Source: Actinomycetes bacterium
GTDB lineage: Bacteria; Actinomycetota; Acidimicrobiia; Acidimicrobiales; RAAP-2
DNA length: 11,026 nt
Direction: 5' to 3'
NCBI GenBank assembly: GCA_021850345.1
Contig: JAJZMN010000075.1
Location: 1 to 11,026, forward strand
How positions within the stretch are numbered: the stretch's first letter is position 1; each line of letters begins with the position of its first letter. The notes under the pieces were generated by a model. The model had not been told where the DNA came from. It saw only the letters and a program-made list of their open reading frames with translations, and did no database searches. The position numbers were made by a program, and so were the translations under genes. Below are positions 1-5,986 of the stretch, piece by piece.

Positions 1-1
1 C

Positions 2-643
2 ACCTACCGCTACTACACCTGCCAGTCACGTCAGCGCTACGGGAAGGGCACCTGCGGTGCCGCGCGCCTCCCGGCCGACGACCTCGACGCCGCCGTCGTC
101 GCCCGGCTCGTCGACCTACTGGCCGACAGTGACCTGATCGAAGAAGCGGTGGCACGCGCAGTCGAGCGGGCAGCTGGCACGGCCGAGCTGGTGACGGCCG
201 AACGGCTGAGCATCGAGACCGAGCTTGCCGAGATCGACGCCACCGTCGAGCGCTACCTGGTGAGCTTCGAGCGCGGGTCGATGCCCGAGGAGCTTTGCGC
301 CCCAAGGGTCCGCGCACTCAACGACCGGGCGGCCAAGCTGAGGGCCCGCCACGCCGACCTCGTGGCCCAGTGCGAGGAGGCGAACATGTCGGCACCCGAA
401 CCCGAGACCTTGGCGGCGGTGCGCGAGGAGCTGGTCCAGGCCGTGCGCAACGGCTCCACCCCGCAGGTGAAGGCCCTGCTGGCCGCCCTCGTCCACGAGG
501 TCCGCGTCGAGGGCCCCAACACGGTACGGCCAGTGTTCAAGGTCCCGGCCAGAACAGCCACGACACCCATGCCGGAGGCGGTTCGTGGACCGTCCCGTGT
601 GGTGGGCGCTGGGGGACTCGAACCCTCGACCTCAGCCGTGTGA
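2..643 (+). CDS. Large serine recombinase/integrase, C-terminal part (5' end outside window)
   Basis: The frame is open from the left edge, so the catalytic serine domain lies outside the window. The first visible residues (TYRYYTC, then a second Cys 11 residues later in GTCGAARL) look like the end of the recombinase zinc beta-ribbon. A helical, charged stretch rich in Ala, Glu and Arg follows (roughly codons for bases 110-480), typical of the coiled-coil region of large serine recombinases, and then a short basic end. The family cuts and rejoins DNA at att sites to integrate or excise phages and mobile elements. The last 14 or so codons, reading GAGGLEPSTSAV before the stop, are antisense to the 3' half of the tRNA-Val gene. 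The stop codon TGA (641-643) falls in the tRNA anticodon loop. Such tails resemble the GLEPTT-type ends often seen on recombinases sitting in tRNA genes. Family assignment is fairly sure; whether the element is complete or active cannot be told from here. Confidence 0.85.
   Translation, partial: TYRYYTCQSRQRYGKGTCGAARLPADDLDAAVVARLVDLLADSDLIEEAVARAVERAAGTAELVTAERLSIETELAEIDATVERYLVSFERGSMPEELCAPRVRALNDRAAKLRARHADLVAQCEEANMSAPEPETLAAVREELVQAVRNGSTPQVKALLAALVHEVRVEGPNTVRPVFKVPARTATTPMPEAVRGPSRVVGAGGLEPSTSAV
600..643. other. Putative attachment-site region (att) at recombinase/tRNA overlap
   Basis: The 3' half of tRNA-Val is shared with the end of the serine recombinase gene, and the element side (bases below 600) lies next to the tRNA 3' end. 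This is the usual geometry of an integrated element whose attachment core is in the tRNA 3' end. The exact crossover bases cannot be fixed without the other end of the element or an empty site, so the limits given are only those of the overlap. Confidence 0.4.
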
Positions 644-676
644 AGGCTGCGCTCTAACCAACTGAGCTAAGCGCCC
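600..676 (-). tRNA. tRNA-Val (anticodon CAC)
   Basis: The minus strand folds as a 77-nt cloverleaf including an encoded CCA (600-602). It has a 7-bp acceptor stem GGGCGCT/AGCGCCC (670-676 with 604-610), TA, a D-stem GCTC/GAGC with a 9-nt loop, and an anticodon stem CAGCC/GGCTG with loop TTCACAC. The anticodon CAC is at 640-642 and reads GUG valine codons. The variable loop is AGGTC and the T-loop TTCGAGT. All stems pair perfectly except one A-C mismatch in the T-stem (bases 626 and 612). The 3' half is overlapped antisense by the end of the recombinase gene. No convincing promoter was seen upstream (above 676). Confidence 0.95.
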
Positions 677-736
677 GGGCGCGTCTGCGACGACATGACC
701 GGCTGGACGACGATAGCGCGGGTGCCAGCCGCCCAG

Positions 737-742
737 TACCCT
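737..742 (+). promoter_or_regulatory. Probable -10 element (TACCCT) of a leaderless promoter
   Basis: TACCCT matches the TANNNT form of actinobacterial -10 elements. It ends 7 nt before the ATG at 750, so transcription would start at or next to the start codon. No Shine-Dalgarno sequence precedes that ATG, which fits a leaderless message. No clear -35 was found. Confidence 0.45.
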
Positions 743-749
743 GTGCACG

Positions 750-1514
750 ATGTCCTTCACAGGCACACGCTTGGGTGCTGGCTCGACGGTCTGGCAGCGG
801 CTCCAACAGACGTTCCTCCGGCCCCCCGAGCCGCGCCCCACCCAACCACCCGACGTCGCATCCATGGACGACGACGAGAAGCGGATGCTCATCGTCCGCA
901 TCGATCCCACCGAGCGCAAGCTCGGCATCATCGCCTCGGTCCTCGGCGTCGCGCTGGCGCTCTACGCCAACGTCCCGGGCATGGTCTCCAAGGCCGTGGT
1001 CCCCGTCACGACAGTCAAGCCGAAGAACGGGAAGTGCAGTCCCCTCATCGGCATCACTGACCTGCACTACTCGGCGGCGACGAAGTCGTGCGAGGGGATC
1101 TATCCAGGCAGCCACTACGTCCTTCCCCTGATCGTCTCGCTGGTGCTCGCGATCGCGATCTTCGTCACCGTGCGCATCGGCCGCCGCTCGCCGCTCGCCT
1201 TCACGATGATCATGACCGGGCTCGCCTTCGGTTCGCTCCTCGTGCTCGTCCCCTTCGGCGCCGGGGGTGCCTGGGTGATGCTGCGCGCGTGGCGAACCCA
1301 AAAGCGCGGCTCACCGACCGCGAAGACGCCGCTGCCCGGTTGGGTTGCCCCGCCCCCTCGCGGTACCACGCGCCGAGCGAAGTCGAACGGCCCTCGCAGT
1401 ACCCGCAAGAGAGGTGCAGAAGAGACGACCAGTGCCTCTCGGAAGCCGCCTCCGGCGAACAAGCGCTATACGCCGAAGACGCCCCCGAAGAAGAAGGCGG
1501 CACGGACAGCCTGA
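750..1514 (+). CDS. Membrane protein of unknown function with basic C-terminal tail
   Basis: I do not recognise this 254-residue protein. It has hydrophobic segments at about residues 58-78, 122-143 and 148-181; the last is long enough to be a bent or double helix. Between the first two segments lies a polar loop with two cysteines (C96 and C114) that could form a disulfide if the loop faces outward. After about residue 182 the rest is low-complexity and strongly basic (Pro, Lys, Arg, Thr), ending in a KKKAARTA-type tail. It is probably disordered and could touch nucleic acid or acidic lipid if cytoplasmic. The ATG at 750 was chosen because of the TACCCT box 7 nt upstream. An alternative ATG at 867 (MDDDEK) would drop a Pro-rich 39-residue lead and leave all hydrophobic segments intact. 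It stands alone, between the tRNA and a convergent regulator gene. Confidence 0.75.
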   Translation: MSFTGTRLGAGSTVWQRLQQTFLRPPEPRPTQPPDVASMDDDEKRMLIVRIDPTERKLGIIASVLGVALALYANVPGMVSKAVVPVTTVKPKNGKCSPLIGITDLHYSAATKSCEGIYPGSHYVLPLIVSLVLAIAIFVTVRIGRRSPLAFTMIMTGLAFGSLLVLVPFGAGGAWVMLRAWRTQKRGSPTAKTPLPGWVAPPPRGTTRRAKSNGPRSTRKRGAEETTSASRKPPPANKRYTPKTPPKKKAARTA

Positions 1515-1542
1515 GCTCGCGCTCGCCCGCGCCCCATGCACC

Positions 1543-1563
1543 CTCGAGCACGCCTGGCTCGAG
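1543..1563. terminator. Small hairpin between convergent genes, possible terminator
   Basis: CTCGAGC and GCTCGAG form a perfect 7-bp stem around a 7-nt loop. It lies 28 bp past the stop of the membrane protein gene and 41 bp from the stop of the convergent TetR gene. There is no T-run on either side, so it is not a classical intrinsic terminator. The rest of the 90-bp gap (1515-1604) holds nothing else that I can see. Confidence 0.25.
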
Positions 1564-1604
1564 CGCTGCGGGGCCTCCAGCCTTGTCGCCCTGCGCGCCG
1601 AGGG

Positions 1605-2213
1605 TCAGCCGGTCATGAGCGCCGAGTGCAGCAGTGCGAGGACGTCCGCGCGGCGCCGGACCAACGAGCGTGCCGTCGGCTCCTCCCCCAGCGCACGCAG
1701 GACGTCGACCTCGGTCACCATCCCGATCACAGTCGAATAGATCGCGAGCAGCAGCAGGTTCGGGTCGTGGCGCCGCATCCGGCCGGCATCCATCTCGGCT
1801 TCCAAGAACTCCGACGCGCGCTGTACGAGCGGCTGGAGGGCGACGATCATGCGGGTAGCGGCCGGCGGGCCAAGCCGCGACACCTCTCGGACCATGCCGA
1901 GCAGCTCCGGTCGGCGCGCCGCGAGGCGAAACACCGATCGGACGACGGCTTCCACCTTCTCCCATCCCGCACCCGCGCCGTCGAGCGCGCCCTGCATCGT
2001 GGCAGCGAGCTCACCGGCGCTTCGGGTGATCACGGCATCGAGCAGCGCGTCCTTGCTCGGGAACCAGTAGAGGATCGTCTGCTTCCTGAGCCCGAGCCCA
2101 GCAGCGAGGGCGTCGAGCGAGGTCCCCTCGTAGCCGCGCGTACCCCACGACGAGAGGGCCGCGTCGAGGATGCGGTCACGGGTCGGCGTAGGTGGGCGGG
2201 TCGCCGTCTCCAC
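1605..2213 (-). CDS. TetR/AcrR-family transcriptional regulator
   Basis: This 202-residue protein has a classic TetR N-terminal DNA-binding domain. Residues 12-58 read TRDRILDAA, then GTRGYEGTSLDALA, AGLGLRKQTILYWFPSKDALLDAV, which is the helix-turn-helix with the usual aromatic K-D-L ending. The remaining ~140 residues are helical and would form the ligand-binding and dimerisation domain; they do not reveal the ligand. The GTG at 2213 is the only sensible start, giving a short lead before TRDRIL. It has no Shine-Dalgarno, but TACGCT lies 6 nt upstream, so the message may be leaderless. The gene is divergent from the lipid-type operon starting at 2283, and a perfect palindrome lies between them. 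The likely role is a repressor of that operon and of itself, released by a lipid-like effector; this role is inferred from context. Confidence 0.9.
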   Translation of the reverse strand: METATRPPTPTRDRILDAALSSWGTRGYEGTSLDALAAGLGLRKQTILYWFPSKDALLDAVITRSAGELAATMQGALDGAGAGWEKVEAVVRSVFRLAARRPELLGMVREVSRLGPPAATRMIVALQPLVQRASEFLEAEMDAGRMRRHDPNLLLLAIYSTVIGMVTEVDVLRALGEEPTARSLVRRRADVLALLHSALMTG

Positions 2214-2219
2214 GTCCGC

Positions 2220-2225
2220 AGCGTA
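2220..2225 (-). promoter_or_regulatory. Probable -10 element (TACGCT) of the TetR gene
   Basis: On the minus strand TACGCT (TANNNT form) ends 6 nt before the GTG start at 2213, giving a leaderless arrangement. The region where a -35 should lie falls inside the palindrome at 2233-2252, so a bound repressor would block this promoter (autoregulation). Confidence 0.4.
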
Positions 2226-2232
2226 CCGCCGC

Positions 2233-2252
2233 TGTCTACCAAATGGTAGACA
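2233..2252. promoter_or_regulatory. Palindromic operator, probable TetR binding site
   Basis: TGTCTACCA-AA-TGGTAGACA is a perfect inverted repeat with 9-bp arms and a 2-bp centre. It lies in the 69-bp gap between the divergent TetR gene and the reductase operon. Size, symmetry and location are typical of TetR-family operators. It overlaps the likely -35 regions of both promoters, so one dimer or dimer pair could repress both directions. Confidence 0.75.
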
Positions 2253-2276
2253 ACCCCGCCTGCCAAGTGCTACACA
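2247..2276 (+). promoter_or_regulatory. Probable promoter of the reductase operon
   Basis: TAGACA (2247-2252) differs from TTGACA at one base. It is followed after 18 bp by TACACA (2271-2276), and the ATG at 2283 comes 6 nt later, so the transcript would be leaderless. The -35 hexamer forms the right end of the palindromic operator. The -10 is imperfect (last base A, not T), so confidence is moderate. Confidence 0.4.
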
Positions 2277-2282
2277 AGTGTG

Positions 2283-4649
2283 ATGCCGATCCGTGACGCC
2301 CTCGAGGGCAAACGGTTCTTCGTGACCGGAGGGACGGGGTTCCTCGGCACCGCGCTCGTCGAGCGCATCCTCCGCACGCTCCCCGACGCCGAGGTGGTGC
2401 TCCTCGTGCGCCCTGGCCGTCGCGCCGCCGCGCGCGACCGCGTCACCCGAGAGATCCTGCGAAACGACTGCTTCGACCGCCTGCGCCGCGAGCTCGGTGA
2501 CGCCTTCGACGACGTGACCTCCCGGCGGCTGGTGGCAGTCGCCGGCGACGTGAGCCGCGATGGGCTCGGTCTCGACGAAGAGGGCAGACGGCTCCTCGCA
2601 CGCTGCGAGGTGGCGGTGCACTCCGCGGCAACCGTGAGCTTCGATGCGCCGCTCGACCAGGCCGTGGAGATCAACCTGCTCGGCCCGGCCCGCGTCGCGG
2701 CCGCGCTCGTTCAGGCACGAGCCGAGGTCGCCGACGTCGACCGGGCACCTGGCGTCCACATGATCGCCGTCTCGACCGCCTACGTGGCCGGCACGCACCA
2801 AGGCGAAGCGAAGGAGCGGCTGCTCGCGGACACTCCCTTCTCGCTCGACGTCGACTGGCATGCAGAGGTCGACTACGCCCGCCGACTTCGCGCTGACCTC
2901 GAAGACGAGTCCCGAGGCCCCGAGCTCCTCGGCCGCTTCGCGAAGAAGGCACGCGAGGAGCTCGGCGCAGCCGGCGAGCACCTGCTCGCCACCCGTGCCG
3001 AGAAGCTGCGCGAGGAGTGGATCAAGGACCGCCTCGTCGACGCGGGCACCGCGCGCGCCCAGGCGCTCGGCTGGCCCGATGCCTACCCGTTCACGAAGGC
3101 TCTGGGCGAGCGCGCGCTCATCGAGTCGACGAGCCTGCCCCTCACCATCGTCCGGCCGTCCATCATCGAATCGGCGCTGGCCGAGCCCGTCCCGGGATGG
3201 ATCCGCGGCTTTCGGATGGCTGAGCCGATCATCATCTCCTTTGCCCGAGGTCTCCTGCGCGAGTTCCCCGGTGTCCCCGAGGGCGTGATCGACGTCATTC
3301 CGGTGGACATGGTGATCGCGGCGATCCTGGCCATCGCCGCCGGCCCCGCGCCGGACTCCCCCTCGGTGTACCACGTCGCCTCGGGCGTCGCGAACCCGCT
3401 GCGTTACGGGCGGCTCGTCGATCTGATCCAGGAGTGGTTCGGCCGTCACCCCATCTATGACGAACGCGGCCAGCCGATCAGCCTCCCCGAGTGGACCTTT
3501 CCCGGGCGCGGTCGGGTCCAGCGCCAGCTGCAGCGGGCGACCAAGGCGATGGACGCCGCGGAGCGCGTGCTCTCCTCCCTGCCGGTGCGAGGAAGACAAG
3601 CCGCGTTCGCCGCGTCGCTCGAGGAGCACAACACCCTCGCCAAGCGTGCCCTCGGTTATGTCGAGCTCTACGGCGCGTACACCGAGACCGAGGCGCGCTA
3701 CCGGGTAGACCGGCTCATGTCGCTGTGGGCGAACCTGGAGGACTCGGACCGCGCTGCCTTCTGCTTCGATCCCACCGTCATCGACTGGGACCGATACGTC
3801 CATGACATCCACCTTCCCTCCGTGGTCGCCCACGCGCGCGTCCGCACGACGCCGCAGCGCACGGCAATCGACTCCAGGTCGACCCGCGCGCGGCGCGCCA
3901 TCCTGTCCGAAGAGCGTCATCTCGCCGCCTTCGACCTCGAGCACACCCTCATCGCGTCGAACGTCGTCGATGCCTACGCGTGGCTCGCGAGCAGGCATCT
4001 CGGCGCCTCCCGGCGCCCGTCGTTCGTGGCCGAGCTCGTCGCGCGCGGGCCCTCGCTCCTCGCTCTCGACCGGCGAGACCGGGGCGACTTCCTGCGCTCC
4101 TTCTATCGCCGCTACGAGGACGCGCCGGTCGCCCGGCTCGAAGAGGACGCCTGGGAGCTCTTTCATACGCACCTCTTGCCGCGCGCCTTCCCCGCGGGCC
4201 TGGCGCGGGTGCGTGCGCACCGCCGGCTCGGCCACCGCACGCTCCTCATCACCGGCGCCCTCGACTTCGTCATCGCGCCGCTCCGCCCGCTCTTCGACGA
4301 CATCGTCTGTGCCCGCATGGCCCAGAAGAACGGCCGCTACACGGGCCGCCTCGACGAGCTCCCGCCGATCGGCGAGGCGCGGGCACTGCTGCTCGCCGAC
4401 TACGCAGAGGCGCACGGGCTCGCTCTCGCCGAGTCGGTCGCCTACGCGGACTCGGCGAGCGACCTCGCCATGCTCGAGGCTGTCGGCTTCCCCGTCGCAG
4501 TGAACCCCGAGTCGCGCCTCTCGGCCATTGCCCGCCGGCGTGGCTGGCACGTCGAGCACTGGTCGAAGGCGGCGGGGGGCGCGGCGCGGCCGCTGCCGAT
4601 CGGCCCGCTCGACGTCTCACCCCTCGATCCTGCGCGGGGACGGCCGTGA
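2283..4649 (+). CDS. Fatty acyl-CoA reductase (SDR/Male-sterility type) fused to HAD-like domain
   Basis: This is a 788-residue two-part protein. Residues 1-370 form an extended short-chain dehydrogenase: nucleotide motif VTGGTGFLG (G16-G22), Ser in VSTAYVAG (S164) and YPFTK (Y268, K272) as the catalytic set. A charged helical insert between Ser and Tyr is usual in fatty acyl-CoA reductases. Residues ~385-510 look like the reductase C-terminal (sterile) domain, with FCFDPTVIDWDRY. From ~545 a HAD-IB/SerB-like domain follows: FDLEHTL (D551, E553), LLITGALDF, GEAR (R700) and YADSASDLAML (D723, D727). The expected activity is NAD(P)H-dependent reduction of acyl-CoA or another acyl thioester to aldehyde or alcohol. 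In the HAD part, DxD is DxE and the usual Lys appears as Arg, so phosphatase activity is uncertain. The ATG at 2283 was preferred to the GTG directly before it (2280) on promoter spacing. It is the first gene of the operon and overlaps the next by 4 bp. Confidence 0.88.
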   Translation: MPIRDALEGKRFFVTGGTGFLGTALVERILRTLPDAEVVLLVRPGRRAAARDRVTREILRNDCFDRLRRELGDAFDDVTSRRLVAVAGDVSRDGLGLDEEGRRLLARCEVAVHSAATVSFDAPLDQAVEINLLGPARVAAALVQARAEVADVDRAPGVHMIAVSTAYVAGTHQGEAKERLLADTPFSLDVDWHAEVDYARRLRADLEDESRGPELLGRFAKKAREELGAAGEHLLATRAEKLREEWIKDRLVDAGTARAQALGWPDAYPFTKALGERALIESTSLPLTIVRPSIIESALAEPVPGWIRGFRMAEPIIISFARGLLREFPGVPEGVIDVIPVDMVIAAILAIAAGPAPDSPSVYHVASGVANPLRYGRLVDLIQEWFGRHPIYDERGQPISLPEWTFPGRGRVQRQLQRATKAMDAAERVLSSLPVRGRQAAFAASLEEHNTLAKRALGYVELYGAYTETEARYRVDRLMSLWANLEDSDRAAFCFDPTVIDWDRYVHDIHLPSVVAHARVRTTPQRTAIDSRSTRARRAILSEERHLAAFDLEHTLIASNVVDAYAWLASRHLGASRRPSFVAELVARGPSLLALDRRDRGDFLRSFYRRYEDAPVARLEEDAWELFHTHLLPRAFPAGLARVRAHRRLGHRTLLITGALDFVIAPLRPLFDDIVCARMAQKNGRYTGRLDELPPIGEARALLLADYAEAHGLALAESVAYADSASDLAMLEAVGFPVAVNPESRLSAIARRRGWHVEHWSKAAGGAARPLPIGPLDVSPLDPARGRP

Positions 4650-5986
4650 AGTCGCTCGTCTTCGAGCGCAACGTTGCGCGTTTTGCCGCCGCGCGGATCG
4701 CGGCCAGCTTCGGCTCAGGACGCGGCGCCGCCGTCGGACCCCTCCGGCTGCTCGAGACCGATCCCCCGACGCTTCCCGGTCCCGACTGGGGACGGGTGAG
4801 CCCGCTCCTGTCGGGCATCTGCGGATCGGACCTCGCCACCCTCGACGGTCGCAGCTCCCGCTACTTCGAAGACGTCGTGAGCTTTCCCTTCGTCCCCGGT
4901 CACGAAGTGGTCGGAATCCTCGACACCCCGCCTGGCGCGCCACACACCGGCGAGCCGCCGCCAGGGGTGCCGCGGCCGGTCGCCGTGGGCGACCGGGTCG
5001 TCATCGAGCCGGTCCTGGGCTGTGCCGCGAGGGGCATCGATCCTCCCTGCGACGCGTGTGCCGACGGGCTCCTCGGCAACTGCGAGCGGATCGCCTTCGG
5101 ACATCTCGCGCCGGGCCTGCAGACGGGATACTGCGCCGACACCGGAGGTGGGTGGTCCTCCGCCGGACTCGTCGCGCACACGACCCAGCTCCACCGCGTG
5201 CCCGACGGCCTGCGTGACGCCGACGCCGTCATGGTCGAGCCCACGGCGTGCGCGGTGCACTCGGTGTACCGGGCGGGCATCGGCGACGGTGACACCGTCG
5301 CAGTGCTCGGTGCGGGGACGCTCGGCCTCGGAGTCGTGGCCGCCGTCACCACCCTCGGTGCAACCGGACGCGTGCCTGCGCCCGGCGAGCTCCTGGTGGG
5401 TGCCCGCTACGCCCACCAGCGGCAGCTGGCGGCGCGCTTCGGCGCGACCGCGGCCCTCCCGCCGGCCCAGCTCCACCGTGCCGTACGGCGCCGGAGCGGC
5501 GCGCTCAGCCTCGGGGACCCGACCAAGGGGGCGAGGTCCGCCACCCTCACCGGCGGCGCGGACGTCGTCTTCGACTGCGTCGGCTCGGCGGAGTCGATCG
5601 CCCAGTCGCTTGCCATGGTCCGGCCCCGGGGTCGTGTCGTGCTCGTCGGCATGCCGGGCAAGGTGCACGTGGACCTCGCCTCGCTCTGGCAGCGCGAGGT
5701 GCAGCTCGCCGGCGCGTATGCCTATGGCACCGAGATGTTCGAGGGCGGCCTTCGAGCCCGGACGTTCGACCTCGCCTTCGAAGTCGTCGGCGCGCACCAG
5801 CTGGGCGATCTCGTCTCGGCGACGTACCCGATCGACCGGTTCGAAGACGCACTCGCGCACGCCGGCACGGCCGGTCGTCGCGGCGCAGTCAAGATCGCGT
5901 TCGATCTGCGCCACGGGCGTCCGCATCCGGGTCACCCGGCGTGGCGAGGCGAGTCACTGCCAGGAACCGAGGAGGTAGCCCAATGA
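4646..5986 (+). CDS. Zinc-dependent medium-chain alcohol dehydrogenase
   Basis: This is a 446-residue protein, about 80-100 residues longer than a usual medium-chain alcohol dehydrogenase. The GroES-like domain has the catalytic zinc region GICGSDL (C59) and PGHEVVG (H86, E87). The structural zinc lobe has four Cys (C126, C135, C138, C146). The Rossmann part has VLGAGTLGLG (G222, G224, G227). Later segments (ADVVFDCVGSAESI and RGRVVLVGMPG) are typical of the family. The extra length lies in the lead, the Pro/Gly-rich piece after VVGILD, an Arg-rich stretch around residues 265-295 and a C-terminal tail. It would interconvert an alcohol and an aldehyde or ketone using NAD(P); the substrate is unknown. 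Beside an acyl reductase it could handle the aldehyde or fatty alcohol intermediate. The GTG start at 4646 overlaps the previous stop (GTGA) and has a GGGG-type Shine-Dalgarno just upstream. Confidence 0.9.
   Translation: MKSLVFERNVARFAAARIAASFGSGRGAAVGPLRLLETDPPTLPGPDWGRVSPLLSGICGSDLATLDGRSSRYFEDVVSFPFVPGHEVVGILDTPPGAPHTGEPPPGVPRPVAVGDRVVIEPVLGCAARGIDPPCDACADGLLGNCERIAFGHLAPGLQTGYCADTGGGWSSAGLVAHTTQLHRVPDGLRDADAVMVEPTACAVHSVYRAGIGDGDTVAVLGAGTLGLGVVAAVTTLGATGRVPAPGELLVGARYAHQRQLAARFGATAALPPAQLHRAVRRRSGALSLGDPTKGARSATLTGGADVVFDCVGSAESIAQSLAMVRPRGRVVLVGMPGKVHVDLASLWQREVQLAGAYAYGTEMFEGGLRARTFDLAFEVVGAHQLGDLVSATYPIDRFEDALAHAGTAGRRGAVKIAFDLRHGRPHPGHPAWRGESLPGTEEVAQ
5971..5975 (+). promoter_or_regulatory. 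Ribosome binding site (GGAGG) fixing the LarA-like start
   Basis: A strong GGAGG lies 7 nt before ATG 5983, inside the end of the dehydrogenase gene. It decides for this ATG over an in-frame GTG at 5941, which would give a longer overlap and no such site. Confidence 0.7.

Noticed and set aside
677..720. Possible tRNA promoter on the minus strand (TATCGT at 710-715)
   Set aside because: A TANNNT match exists, but there is no -35 at a proper distance and it would leave a leader of about 27 nt; too weak to annotate.
2264..2280. Direct repeat CAAGTG twice, 11 bp apart, just before the reductase start
   Set aside because: Only 6 bp, and the second copy lies in the -10/start region. It may be chance, and the neighbouring 20-bp palindrome is a far better regulator site.
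2214..4559. A very long open minus-strand frame, antisense to the acyl-CoA reductase and continuous with the TetR gene
   Set aside because: Long antisense frames are common in high-GC genes with strong third-base bias. The translated sequence looks like shadow composition (rich in Arg, Glu, Gly, Val) without domains, while the plus-strand frame carries clear reductase motifs. The TetR protein starts cleanly at 2213.
4715..5935. Long minus-strand open frame antisense to the alcohol dehydrogenase
   Set aside because: It is a composition shadow: the plus strand has all zinc and nucleotide-binding motifs of the dehydrogenase, and the minus translation shows no recognisable fold.
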